A stretch of 64,000 bases of DNA from Actinomycetota bacterium (GTDB taxonomy: Bacteria; Actinomycetota; Actinomycetes; S36-B12). The position numbers and the translations under genes are program-made. This document shows, in pieces, positions 8,402-19,072 of this stretch. The stretch covers positions 434,001-498,000 of the forward strand of contig JADKGE010000002.1 of the NCBI GenBank assembly GCA_016717115.1. The letters are read 5' to 3'. Below the pieces are notes generated by a model. It was given only the letters and a program-made list of their open reading frames with translations. It did no database searches and was not told where the DNA came from. Within the stretch, counting starts at the first letter, position 1; each line of letters opens with the position of its first letter.

Positions 8402-9055
8402 TCACCCCACGAGGACGCCCAACTCGGCGAGCAGCGCCTCGACGCGGACCTTGATCTCGTCGCGGATCGGCCGGACCGAGGCGACGTCGAGCCCGTTTGG
8501 GTCGGTGAGCGTCCAGTCCTCGTAGCGCTTCCCGGGGAAGACGGGGCAGGCGTCGCCGCAGCCCATGGTGACGACCACGTCGGCGGCGCGAACGACCTCG
8601 TCGGTCCAGGGCTTCGGGAACTCCCCCGAGATGTCGATGCCCACCTCTGCCATGGCGGCGACGGCGGCGGGGTTGACCTGGTCGCCGGGCTCGGAGCCAC
8701 CGGACCAGGCCACGGCGCGATCTCCCGCGAGGGCCCGGAAGTAGCCGAGGGCGATCTGCGAGCGGCCGGCGTTGTGGGTGCACAGGAACAACACGATGGG
8801 GCGGTGGTCGTCGCTCGTGCCCTCGACGCGGGCCAGGGCGGACAGCCGCTCGCGCGCGAAGCGCTCGGCGAACTGCGGAAGGTACTTGGTGACGGCGACC
8901 CGACCCGCGAACTCGTCGTAGGAGGAATGCAGGAAGCGTTCGATGGTCTCGGTCCCGAACTGGCCGGCGAAATCGCGTTGCAGGATGGTGGAGGACGTCC
9001 CGAGCACCATGGCGTGGTCGAGCGGGATGTCCTGACGGCGGTATGAGTCGGTCAT
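8402..9055 (-). CDS. arsC: Arsenate reductase, LMW-phosphatase type, with N-terminal helical domain
   Basis: A 217-residue protein. Residues 1-80 are an all-helical extension ('ERFLHSSYDEFAGRVAVTKYLPQFAERFARERL') as seen in actinobacterial ArsC proteins. Residues about 88-215 are a low-molecular-weight tyrosine-phosphatase fold with the active-site loop C-x5-R-S (CTHNAGRS), 'GGSEPGDQVNPAAV', the conserved 'MGCGDACPVFPG' cysteines, and 'DWTLTDP'. It reduces As(V) to As(III). The reductant (mycothiol or thioredoxin) cannot be decided from sequence. The start ATG 9053-9055 overlaps the upstream ArsR-fusion stop as ATGA, so the two are co-translated. Confidence 0.9.
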   Translation of the reverse strand: MTDSYRRQDIPLDHAMVLGTSSTILQRDFAGQFGTETIERFLHSSYDEFAGRVAVTKYLPQFAERFARERLSALARVEGTSDDHRPIVLFLCTHNAGRSQIALGYFRALAGDRAVAWSGGSEPGDQVNPAAVAAMAEVGIDISGEFPKPWTDEVVRAADVVVTMGCGDACPVFPGKRYEDWTLTDPNGLDVASVRPIRDEIKVRVEALLAELGVLVG

Positions 9056-9750
9056 GGCGTGCCTTTCGTTGGCGCGTGACGGCGATAGCGAACGCGGGGC
9101 GCGAGGTGGGCGACCCGTTCGGTGATGTCGGTGAGGGCTTCGGCGAACGCCTCATCGGTGTCGCGCAGGGCGGGGTCGGGGATCGACCAGTGGACGCGGG
9201 GGTTGGGCACGTCCCCCAGCTCCTCGTTCACGGAGTCGCAGACCGATACGAGGAGGTCGTCGGCGGAGAGCACGTCGTCGATCGAGCGTGGCGTCGCAGC
9301 GGCGAGTGCGAGTCCTGCCCGTCCCGCCGCCGACGTGGCTCGGGGGTTGACGCGCTCCGCGGGATGGGTGCCCGCCGACGCGCTGGGGACGTCGCTGACG
9401 GCGTTCCAGATCGCCTCCGCGAGCACCGATCTCGCCGAGTTGTGCGTGCAGACGAACACCACGCGGGGCACCACGAGCGGTCCGGGCGCCGGCAGGAGTC
9501 CGTCGAGGGACTCGGGGACGAGCCGGACGTAGGTGCGGCGCTTGTCGTTCTGCGAGTGGGCCCGCGTGACCACGCCAGCGGTCTCGAGGACCTTCAGGTG
9601 GTGGGCGAGCAGGTTGCCCGGGATCTCCAGGGCAGCCGCCAGGGCGTGCGGTGACAGGTCCTGCACCTGGAGCAGGTCGACCACCGCGAGCCGGCTCGGG
9701 TCGCCGAGAGCGCTCAGGACAGCGGCTCGTTGTGCTCGATCACCAGCCAC
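9052..9750 (-). CDS. ArsR-family repressor fused to an LMW-phosphatase/ArsC-like domain
   Basis: A 232-residue fusion. Residues 1-90 form a winged helix of the ArsR family ('ALGDPSRLAVVDLL', 'IPGNLLAHHLKVLETAGVVTRAHSQNDKRRTYVRL'). Residues about 95-225 are a phosphatase fold with the C-x5-R-S loop CTHNSARS. The wHTH domain has no cysteine. The only two cysteines are in the phosphatase domain (CTHNS and VSVCDSV), so As(III) sensing, if any, cannot use a usual ArsR Cys pair. It starts at GTG 9748-9750, immediately downstream of an ArsR-like operator, and is divergent from the aquaglyceroporin. Likely role: autoregulated repressor of both arms of the arsenic locus, and perhaps a second reductase. 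Confidence 0.88.
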   Translation of the reverse strand: MAGDRAQRAAVLSALGDPSRLAVVDLLQVQDLSPHALAAALEIPGNLLAHHLKVLETAGVVTRAHSQNDKRRTYVRLVPESLDGLLPAPGPLVVPRVVFVCTHNSARSVLAEAIWNAVSDVPSASAGTHPAERVNPRATSAAGRAGLALAAATPRSIDDVLSADDLLVSVCDSVNEELGDVPNPRVHWSIPDPALRDTDEAFAEALTDITERVAHLAPRVRYRRHAPTKGTP

Positions 9751-9780
9751 CGTCGGCTCCCGACCATGTAGATCAGCGGA

Positions 9781-9804
9781 TATTGACTCAATGGTCTTTG
9801 ATTA
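9781..9804. promoter_or_regulatory. Probable ArsR operator
   Basis: The divergent ars intergenic region contains ATTGACTCAAT (a perfect odd palindrome, 9782-9792) overlapping TCAA-N6-TTGA (9788-9801). AT-rich ATCAA-N6-TTGAT type dyads are the usual ArsR/SmtB operators. It stands out as an AT-rich island in GC-rich DNA, midway between the fusion repressor start (9750) and the aquaporin start (9855). Confidence 0.65.
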
Positions 9805-9854
9805 GTTCCGCGGCGTCAAGTAGTGTCCCCCCGTCCCCTGCAGAGGAGTTCCGC

Positions 9855-10577
9855 ATGTCACATCGGCTCGAGCGCCGTGGCGCCGCCGAGTTCCTCGGCA
9901 CCGCGATGCTCGTCGCCACTGTCGTCGGGTCCGGCATCATGGGCACGCTCTTGTCGGACAATCTCGCCGTCACGCTGCTCATCAACGCGGTCGCGACCGT
10001 TGCCGCGCTGGGCGTCCTCATCTGGGCGGTTGGCCCGATTTCCGGCGCCCACTTCAACCCGGTCGTCACCGGGGTCGCCGTGGTTCGCCGGGAGATGCCC
10101 GTCGTCGAGGCCGGCGTCTACGTGATCGCGCAGGTGGGTGGCGCCCTCGCCGGCGTGGCTCTCGCGAATGTCATGTTCGACCTGCCCGCCTGGCAGGCAT
10201 CGACCCACGTGCGCACCGGGTTCCCGATCTGGCTCGGCGAGATCGTCGCCACTGCTGGGCTCCTCCTCGTCATCGGGGCCCTCACCCGTACCGGTCGCGG
10301 GCACCTCGGCCCTGCCCTGGTGCCAGCGTGGATCGGCGCGGCCTACTTCTTCACCTCGTCCACGTCCTTCGCCAACCCCGCGGTCACGATCGGGCGCAGC
10401 CTCACCGATACGTTCTCCGGCATCGCCCCCGAGAGCGTGCCGATGTTCATCGTGTTCCAGGTGGTCGGCGCCGCCATCGGGGCGCTCCTGACGGAGTTCT
10501 TCTACCCGCGCCCGGGTGCCGCCGAGCCGCTCGACCTGCCCGATCCCGTCCACCATGGCCCGCACCCCAGCGACTGA
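9855..10577 (+). CDS. MIP/aquaglyceroporin family channel in the arsenic locus (AqpS-like)
   Basis: A 240-residue membrane protein with six hydrophobic segments and two half-helix loops. The first loop reads NPV (GAHFNPVVT) instead of NPA. The second is the standard NPA (ANPAVTIGRSLTD). Start ATG 9855 has GAGGAG upstream; an in-frame extension toward 9651 is not supported. Aquaglyceroporins in ars operons (AqpS type) let arsenite formed by ArsC leave the cell down its gradient. There is no ArsB or Acr3 pump in the window, so this channel would be the only visible exit route. It is followed by another arsC 41 bases downstream. Confidence 0.88.
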   Translation: MSHRLERRGAAEFLGTAMLVATVVGSGIMGTLLSDNLAVTLLINAVATVAALGVLIWAVGPISGAHFNPVVTGVAVVRREMPVVEAGVYVIAQVGGALAGVALANVMFDLPAWQASTHVRTGFPIWLGEIVATAGLLLVIGALTRTGRGHLGPALVPAWIGAAYFFTSSTSFANPAVTIGRSLTDTFSGIAPESVPMFIVFQVVGAAIGALLTEFFYPRPGAAEPLDLPDPVHHGPHPSD

Positions 10578-10618
10578 ACCCCAGCCGATACCGCCAACAG
10601 AAGTGAGAATCGATCTCC

Positions 10619-11020
10619 ATGAGTCACAAGCCCTCCGTCCTGTTCGTCTGCATCCACAACGCGGGTCGCTCGCAGATGGCGGCCGCGTACCTCACACACC
10701 TGGCCGGCGACCGCGTCGAAGTCCGCTCCGCCGGGTCGGCCCCGGCCGGCTCCGTGAACGCCGCCGTTGTCGAGGCCCTGCTCGAAGAGGGCATCGACAT
10801 CAGTAGCGAGGTGCCCAAGGTGCTCACCGACCGGGCCGTCCAGGAGTCCGACGTCGTCATCACCATGGGATGCGGCGACGTGTGTGCCGTCTACCCGGGC
10901 AAGCACTACGAGGACTGGAAGCTGGCCGACCCGGTGGGTCAGGGCGTCGAAGCCGTCCGCCCCATCCGCGACGACATCCGGCGCCGGATCGAGGCCCTCA
11001 TCGCCGAGATCGCCCCGTAG
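10619..11020 (+). CDS. arsC: Arsenate reductase, LMW-phosphatase type
   Basis: 133 residues, a single LMW-phosphatase-fold ArsC. It has the active-site loop C-x5-R-S (CIHNAGRS) near residue 11, 'RSAGSAPAGSVNAAVV', the 'ITMGCGDVCAVYPG' segment with two further cysteines, and 'DWKLADP'. It is strongly similar to the C-terminal domain of the 217-residue ArsC encoded at 8402-9055, so it looks like a duplication without the helical extension. It is transcribed with the aquaglyceroporin, consistent with reducing arsenate and passing arsenite to the channel. The start is ATG 10619 with only a weak ribosome binding site. Confidence 0.92.
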   Translation: MSHKPSVLFVCIHNAGRSQMAAAYLTHLAGDRVEVRSAGSAPAGSVNAAVVEALLEEGIDISSEVPKVLTDRAVQESDVVITMGCGDVCAVYPGKHYEDWKLADPVGQGVEAVRPIRDDIRRRIEALIAEIAP

Positions 11021-11027
11021 CGCAGCA

Positions 11028-11525
11028 TCAGGCGGTCCGAGCCGCGGCACTCGCCTCGGCCCGGATGAAGGCGGGGGCCACGGGTCGATACGCGCCCATG
11101 AACAGTGGCGACGTGACGATCATGTCGGCGGTCGTGCGGTTGCTGGCCACCGGGATGTTCCACAGCGTCGCGATCCGAAGCAGCGCCTTGACGTCGGGAT
11201 CGTGCGGCTGGGGCTCCAGCGGATCCCAGAAGAAGATGAGGGCATCGATGGTCCCCTCCGCGATGGCCGCGCCGATCTGCTGGTCGCCGCCGAGCGGGCC
11301 GCTGAGGAACAGCTGGATGGGAACGCCGAGCTGATCGCTCAGGATCCGGCCCGTGGTACCGGTTGCGTAGATCCGATGACGCGCCAGCAGGTCGCGGTTG
11401 TGGAGTGCCCAGTGGGCCAGTTCCGCCTTCATGTGGTCGTGACCGACCAGCGCGATGTGTCGTTGGCCGGCGGCACGCTCGGTCGGGCCGAAGCTCCAGT
11501 CCGCGATGAAGTCTGTTCTCGTCAC
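11028..11525 (-). CDS. mgsA: Methylglyoxal synthase
   Basis: 165 residues. It converts dihydroxyacetone phosphate to methylglyoxal and phosphate as a cytosolic glycolytic bypass that releases phosphate under sugar-phosphate stress. Family motifs are present in order: 'IALVGHDHMK' (catalytic-site His), 'YATGTTGRIL' (phosphate binding), 'GPLGGDQQIGA' (catalytic Asp), and 'FWDPLEPQPHDPDVKALLR'. The start is GTG 11523-11525 without a clear Shine-Dalgarno sequence. It converges on arsC with 7 bases between the stops. Its closeness to the arsenic genes may be chance, although arsenate and phosphate metabolism overlap. Confidence 0.93.
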   Translation of the reverse strand: MTRTDFIADWSFGPTERAAGQRHIALVGHDHMKAELAHWALHNRDLLARHRIYATGTTGRILSDQLGVPIQLFLSGPLGGDQQIGAAIAEGTIDALIFFWDPLEPQPHDPDVKALLRIATLWNIPVASNRTTADMIVTSPLFMGAYRPVAPAFIRAEASAAARTA

Positions 11526-11619
11526 GGTTCGACCGTGACACAGGCGAGTGACGACCTGGGTGCACGCCCCCCACGTCGGAATGGCCAGTCGGTGAATTCA
11601 CCGACTCGATGCCCGGACG

Positions 11620-11814
11620 CTAGGAGTGACCGTCCTTGAAGTACCTCTCGCGCCAGCGGTCGGCCTTGCCCCGTAGTTGCACGAGTTCGACCAGGTCCTT
11701 CTTCTTCAGCGGCGGAGCGTCATTCGAGGCCTTCATGAAGGGCTTGGCCGCGACCGCGTAGGCGGCCTCGGATTCCCGCCACTTGGCAAGCGGATCAGCG
11801 TCGTCCTTGGACAT
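11620..11814 (-). CDS. Small charged hypothetical protein
   Basis: 64 residues from ATG 11812-11814, helical and highly charged ('DPLAKWRESEAAYAVAAKPF', 'KKKDLVELVQLRGKADRWRERYF'). The W-R-x2-Y-F ending and the helix pattern look like a real small actinobacterial protein, but I do not recognise a named family. A longer upstream extension of the frame lacks support. It lies on the same strand as the next small gene at 11882-12208 but 67 bases downstream of it. Confidence 0.6.
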   Translation of the reverse strand: MSKDDADPLAKWRESEAAYAVAAKPFMKASNDAPPLKKKDLVELVQLRGKADRWRERYFKDGHS

Positions 11815-11881
11815 AGGGCGAAGATAGCGCCTGAAGATGAACACCACGGCCGCCGAACGAACGGGGGGCGACCGGACGGGT

Positions 11882-12208
11882 TCAGTGTGCGTGCGCCCTG
11901 CGGTGGATGTCGTCCCACAACGTGGCGAGCAGGTGGCGCGCTGATGCCTCGACTGCAGGGTCGTAGCCACCCGGGCCCACCGCGTGCACGTACACCCACA
12001 GCGTCTGGTCGTCGACTGACACCAGGCCGCGGATCTTCCGCCCATGGTCGACTGTCACGGCCACGCCCATCGCCAGTGCAGCGGCGCTGAAGGCCTCGAC
12101 CTGACCCGCAGCCAAGTCGCTCTCCACGCTCAGTTCGGCGGAGAAGCCCTCGGGATCCTCCACCACGTCACACGTGACTGCGGGGAGGGTGTTCGCGTAG
12201 GTGACCAC
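11882..12208 (-). CDS. Hypothetical protein
   Basis: 108 residues starting at GTG 12206-12208. The sequence alternates beta-like segments ('ALAMGVAVTVDHGRKIRGLVSVDDQTLWVYVHAVG') with a C-terminal helix ending in HRRAHAH. No signal peptide and no membrane segment. I do not recognise the family. Coding on this strand is supported by third-position GC and by the absence of a sensible alternative frame. Confidence 0.5.
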   Translation of the reverse strand: MVTYANTLPAVTCDVVEDPEGFSAELSVESDLAAGQVEAFSAAALAMGVAVTVDHGRKIRGLVSVDDQTLWVYVHAVGPGGYDPAVEASARHLLATLWDDIHRRAHAH

Positions 12209-12270
12209 GCTTCGAAAGTAGCCGTCGTCGGTGGCGGTTTCCAGCGCTGCAGGAAGAGTTCATCGATCGT

Positions 12271-12783
12271 TCACCGGCGCGTCGCGAAGCGTATGCCACG
12301 CCGGGACTGGAGCCCCAGCCAAGCGTGGCAGCCGAACCCGAGGAGAGCCGGCGTCATCTCCCACAGCCCCGTGTCTCGCGCGCCGTGCCGTATCGCGCCG
12401 GGACGATGCCGATGACCGCCGATCCAGCCGAGGACGTTCGGATGCGCGAGCAGGATCGGCACCAGCTCGTCGGCGAGGATGCGTGGTGGCAGATCAAGGG
12501 TGCTCAGGGCATTGCGGAGTTCGCTCGACCGATGCCGCGTCGCGATCACGACACCGCGCCGCGGGCTGGCCGCCGGCTCACGGACCAGCCATGCGCATTG
12601 GTCGGAGTCGATCGATCCCCCGCGCCCACCGTTGGGGTTCCGGGTATCCAGCGTGATGAGCCGTACTCCGTCGCCCCCGAGCGACGACGCGAGAAAGTCG
12701 ATCGCGGGCTTCGTAGGCGACGATGTTGGCGAGCGGGTGGGGAGGACGGTCATGATCAACTCCGGGGGAAGGCGTCCCGCCAC
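12271..12783 (-). pseudogene. Truncated remnant of a PPA1498-family metallophosphoesterase
   Basis: The open frame holds a stretch typical of the last third of this actinobacterial metallophosphoesterase family: 'RLITLDTRNPNGGRGGSID', 'QCAWLVRE', 'LVPILLAHPNVLGWIGGHRHR', and then 'GLWEMTPA'. The family is usually about 500 or more residues with the metal-binding Asp/Asn motifs in the N-terminal part. Here all of that is missing, and the sequence before residue 40 is not family-like. After 'LWEMTP' the reading diverges, and a neighbouring frame fits the expected ending better, suggesting a frameshift too. It is most likely a decaying gene fragment with no active site. Confidence 0.55.
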
Positions 12784-12865
12784 GCTAGCCGCGCGTTCAC
12801 CCTTGCGGGCGAACGCGAGCGGAAGTCCTGGCGACGATCCTGTGCGCGAACGACCCCGGCAACGT

Positions 12866-13516
12866 CTAGGACATGGAGTAGAGCCGATCGCGGTAGGCGC
12901 GAGCGATCGGTCGGCCGGACTCCTCGAACGCCGACCGCGCCGCCGGATCCATGGCGTCGAGCATCGCGTCTCTCAGGCTGGGGGTCGTGTCATCGATGAT
13001 GAGGCTGAGGAGGACGGTGCGCTGATCGGCGGGCAGTGCGTCGCGGACGTAGGCGCCCAGGGCGGCGAACTCCTCCTGGGTCACCGTGCTGGCGAGCAGC
13101 GGCAGCAGCTCGCGCTCCTCGTGGCCGAGGTGCTTCAGCAGCCGCTTCTCGAAGACGATCAGTGCCGTGTGGAGCGACGCTCGGTTGGCGCCGGACGGGT
13201 CGGCGCTCCACGCATCGGCGAGCTGGGCGATCTGGGACAGTTCCGCGTTCAGCTCCGCGTGCTCCGCGTCCATCACGAAGACGGCCTCGTGCTCAGGTGC
13301 ACGCTGCTGCACGAGCGGCCAGAGCAGCTCGTCCTCACCCTGATGGTGCACGTGCATCAGCCGGCCCATCAGGTGCACGTGCTCCGTGATGACCGCGGCT
13401 CGATCGGAGTCACCTTCGGCTATCGACTTCACGAGAAGCGGCATCGAGCCGTACTCCTTGCGCATCGCGTCGTGCACCGCGAACATCTCGCTGACGTCTA
13501 TCGAGCCATCTGACAC
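12866..13516 (-). CDS. Hemerythrin HHE-domain protein
   Basis: 216 residues, all-helical. Histidine/acid motifs of the hemerythrin HHE cation-binding family are present: 'MFAVHDAMRKEYG', 'HVHLMGRLMHVHHQGEDELLWP', 'DAEHAELN', 'HLGHEERELLPLL'. These would bind a di-iron centre used to bind O2/NO or to buffer iron. The start is placed at GTG 13514-13516, which follows AGGAGG at ideal spacing. The frame is open 18 codons further upstream, but that extension has no ribosome binding site. A large palindromic repeat lies about 90 bases upstream of it. Confidence 0.88.
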   Translation of the reverse strand: MSDGSIDVSEMFAVHDAMRKEYGSMPLLVKSIAEGDSDRAAVITEHVHLMGRLMHVHHQGEDELLWPLVQQRAPEHEAVFVMDAEHAELNAELSQIAQLADAWSADPSGANRASLHTALIVFEKRLLKHLGHEERELLPLLASTVTQEEFAALGAYVRDALPADQRTVLLSLIIDDTTPSLRDAMLDAMDPAARSAFEESGRPIARAYRDRLYSMS

Positions 13517-13604
13517 GCAAACCTCCTGGTGGTGTACCTGAATCGTGCCGGTAAGCGTGCCCGCTGGCAACGTCGCCCCGCCGAGCGATGAGGTGCCGCC
13601 CCGC

Positions 13605-13662
13605 CGAGCGGTGAGTCGTCGGGCCGAAAAGGGTCAAAAGCCGCCCGACAACTCACCGCTCG
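13605..13662. repeat. Large palindromic hairpin, 20-bp arms
   Basis: Bases 13605-13624 and 13643-13662 are inverted repeats, 19 of 20 positions complementary, around an 18-base loop. A partial direct copy of the arm's outer edge (CCCCGCCGAGCG) also occurs at 13576-13587. The 305-base gap 13517-13821 between the hemerythrin gene and the broken uvrA-like gene holds no other feature I can support. The element could be a bidirectional terminator, but there is no T-run. It could also be a REP/MITE-like dispersed palindrome. Confidence 0.75.
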
Positions 13663-13821
13663 TCACGGGCCGAGCGGGAGGAACGGATAGAGGGCTGTCA
13701 CGTGGCTGGGTGATCCGTTCGCGGCGTTGGGCTCGAACTGGCTCCTCCATCGGCCGACGATCCCTCCGCCTCGAGAACGTCGAAGCTCGGTGCCGTCTCG
13801 CCGATGGCTGATCCTCCGCGC

Positions 13822-15967
<2,146 letters not shown>

Positions 15968-15971
<4 letters not shown>

Positions 15972-18793
15972 CGTGTCTCCATCCCTGGGGCGGGGCCCCC
16001 GGCGAGGGAAAGCCCGGACCCCCCCATACGTCGCAAAAAGGAAGCCCCCCCCGCCGAACCAGGCCGGCCCCCCCCCCCCCCGGTGCCGGGGCCCCCCGGG
16101 GCCCCTCCCCCCGTTAACTCACAGGCGATGCCGTCTCCGTCCGCATCGAGTGCCGAGTTCGCGTCGTACCACGTGCTGTCAATGCGGAACTCGTCACTGT
16201 TGATCTCGAGGGCCTCCGTGTCGTCGGCCACCTCGTCGACGGCGCCCCGGCGGCCGATGCCGCTCCACACGGCATCGTGCAGGTCGGCGCACGTCTCGAA
16301 GACCTCCGCCGTGAGACCGAACAGCTTGAACGCGCCCTTGATCTGCGCCAACGGGACGAGGGACACGTAGTCGGTCGAGAGCGGCCGTGCGATGTAGCTG
16401 TTGTAGCCACCATCGCAGCGGTACCACGTGCCCGTGCCCTGGGGATCATTGCCGGAGGGTCCGGACTCCCTGAAGGTGTATCCGACGTCGTAGGCGGGAA
16501 TGGCGCCGTTGTGCACCACGCGGTTGTAGTCCCGCTCACTTGCCGAGTGCAGGACGAGGAACTTCTTCCGCCGCGTGCCGTCGACGTACACCTGGCTCAT
16601 CACGCTTGACCAGTTGCGCTTTCCCGAGAGGCTGATGTCGCCACGGCTGTCGTCGGCGAACGACTCAGCCATGGAGACCTTGGCGTCACGCATGCGGACC
16701 GGCATCACGCAGGAGTGATACGTCTTCGTCGCCACGTTGCTGCCCCAGAAGCCGTAGTCGGGTGCGGCGCTACCGCTGCGGAAGACGACGTCCACGAAGG
16801 ACCACGGATTCCACCGCTTGTCCCTGACGTAGAAGGTCTTGTACTCGCCGCCGAAATTCGCCCACCAGGTGGCATTCCTCGATCCGCTGGGGACGGTAGC
16901 GGGGTTCTTGTCCTGCACCGTGCTCATGCGCACACCCCAGCCCTGGAGGGCGTTCTGGAAGAGCTGGAGGGTCGCGTACGACGGATACGGGAACCCGGCT
17001 GCGTTGACGTAGGTCGATGCCGCGACCCCTGCGGTGTTCCCGGGGTAACCCTGTTGGACGCGGTAGACGCGCCCATCTGCTCCCAGGAAGTAGCCGACTC
17101 GATCCGGGTTGGCTTGCGCCATGGCGTCCACGTCGAAAGTGAACGCCTCGATCTGCTTGTCGAGTGCCAGGTCGCGGTCGGACGCGACGCCCTTCTCGGC
17201 CATCGCCAAGAGAGACTCAGCGGTGTCACTCGACTTCCCCTGCTCGAGGAGTTGCAGTGACGCGATCACGGTCGCGAAGTACTCCGCCTCAGCGCCGGTG
17301 TAGTACTTGGTGAGTGCGTTCATCTGCTGGGTGTACCGGCCGGGGATGAATCGCGGCAGGGCCCCGGGCGTCCCGCTGTACTGCTGAGTCAACTGCGCGT
17401 TGAGGAGGCTGAAGTGAGCGGGCAGCAATCCGGTCGCAACCGGAGCCTTGGTCCCCGTGATGCCGGTCAGCAGGTCATTGCCGGTGTCCACCAGCTTCTG
17501 TCGGGCAAGATCCGAGCCGCCGATTCGGTAGAGCGTCGAGTGCAGGAGACGCGCGACCGGCCCGCCATAGGCCATGTCAGCGAGGGGCTTGTTGGTCCCG
17601 TCCCACAGGTCGGCGACCGTCTTGGGAGTCAGGGTCTTGGGGTTGTTGCCGTTGATGTCCGTGGTGACGCACGCCGCGCCCTCCTGCTTGTTCAGGTAGG
17701 CGAGGCAGTTCGTGTACTCCAGGTACTTGCGCATGGCGTCGCTGGACAGGCTCAGGGTCTTCTGGATCGCTTTGTACTCCTCGCGGACCTTCGCTTCCTC
17801 GATCTTGGCGATGATCACGTTCATCGCCCTCATGGTCTCTTCGTGGTTCTTGATCACCAGGTCACGGATTTCGGCGATGTCCGCCTGGACCTTGTTGAAG
17901 TCCTTCTTCCAGGCCGCATCGAAGCAGGAACCCCCCGCCTCCATGTTGGCCTTGCACGTGGAAGCGAACTTGTAGACCTCGAAGGCGCCCTTGAGGAGCG
18001 AGCCGATCGTGCTTCCACTGATGCCCGGGGCCTCGGCCGTGGGGCCCTCGACGGGGGCGGGGATGCATCGACCCACAGAGCCCTCGAGGCACGTCCTGCC
18101 GTCGATCCAGGTCGCCCCGGTCAGGTCGGCATCGGTCAGGATCGTCGTGCTGTCGATCTTGGCACCCCACAGCGACGCGCTGCGAAGATCGGCGGACGTG
18201 AGATCAGTGCGGACGAATCGAGCACCATCGAGATTGGCCGAGCCCAAGTCGACACGCTGCATCTGAGCGTCGGTGAAGTCCGCATTGAGCGCCGTCACCT
18301 TGCCAAGTTGCGCGTCGGGAAGGACGGCCCCGGTGAGGTCCGCGTTGGCGAACGAGGCCCAGGGCGCGTCGAGTGACGGCGCGCTCACTCCGCGCAGGAG
18401 CGCACCGCTGAACGATGTGGACGTGGCGGTCGCGTTCGAGAGGTCAGCTGCGCTGCCCTTGACGAACGAGAGGTTCGCGTTCGTCAGCTTCGCGTCGCGC
18501 AGTATCGCGCTGGAGATGTCCGCGCCGTCGAGGTTGGCGTTCTCGAGATTGACGCCCGTGAGGTCCTGGCCGCCGAGATCGCGTCCTGCCAGGACCGCGC
18601 CCGCGCAGTCCGCGCCTGGCGCCGGGGTGCAGTCCTCCGCTTCCGGGGCGGGTGCGGGTGCGGGGGTCGGGTCGACGGTCACGCCCGGATCGGCGAGTGG
18701 TGCGGCGCCCGCACCGACTTGCGCCATGCTGGCCAGCATGAGGCTGGCGGTGAGGGCTGCTCCGAGTTGATAGATGCGCTGACGACGGATCAC
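15968..18793 (-). CDS. Secreted pentapeptide-repeat protein with C-terminal excalibur domain
   Basis: 941 codons. Residues 1-30 form a signal peptide (basic RRQR then a hydrophobic stretch ending in AGA). A Pro/Ala linker follows. Residues about 60-235 are pentapeptide repeats of the A(D/N)L-x-x type ('LTGVNLENANLDGADISSA', 'ANLDGARFVRTDLTSADL'), which fold as a right-handed quadrilateral helix. Residues about 285-350 are helical, probably coiled coil ('VQADIAEIRDLVIKNHEETM'), followed by about 450 residues I cannot place. Near residue 890 there is an excalibur-type calcium-binding motif ('DADGDGIACE') with an upstream 'CADLHDAV'. The last 50 residues are encoded by a C/G homopolymer-rich stretch (16020-16115), so the true C-terminus is uncertain. 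The start GTG 18791-18793 follows GGGAGG. It is presumably extracellular or wall-associated; the function is unknown. Confidence 0.8.
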
Positions 18794-19072
18794 GGTGTGC
18801 CTCCCACCCCCGGGACGGCCGGGGGGGCAGTGGCCCTTGCCTGGTCGCCTTCATGAATGTATGCCTCGTGGTTGGGGCGACGCGCGGTGAAAGGCGCCGC
18901 CTGCGTTGGCCTTCGGCTCCGTGAGCTGTCGCTGCACTCCTTCGGAAACCCCTGATCCCACCACCTACACGACCAGTTGGGGAGCACGCACGATGAACTC
19001 AGACGACCTCAACCAGCCGGACTCCGCCACCGCACCGTTCCGGCCACGGAACCCGAACGGCCATCACTCAGG

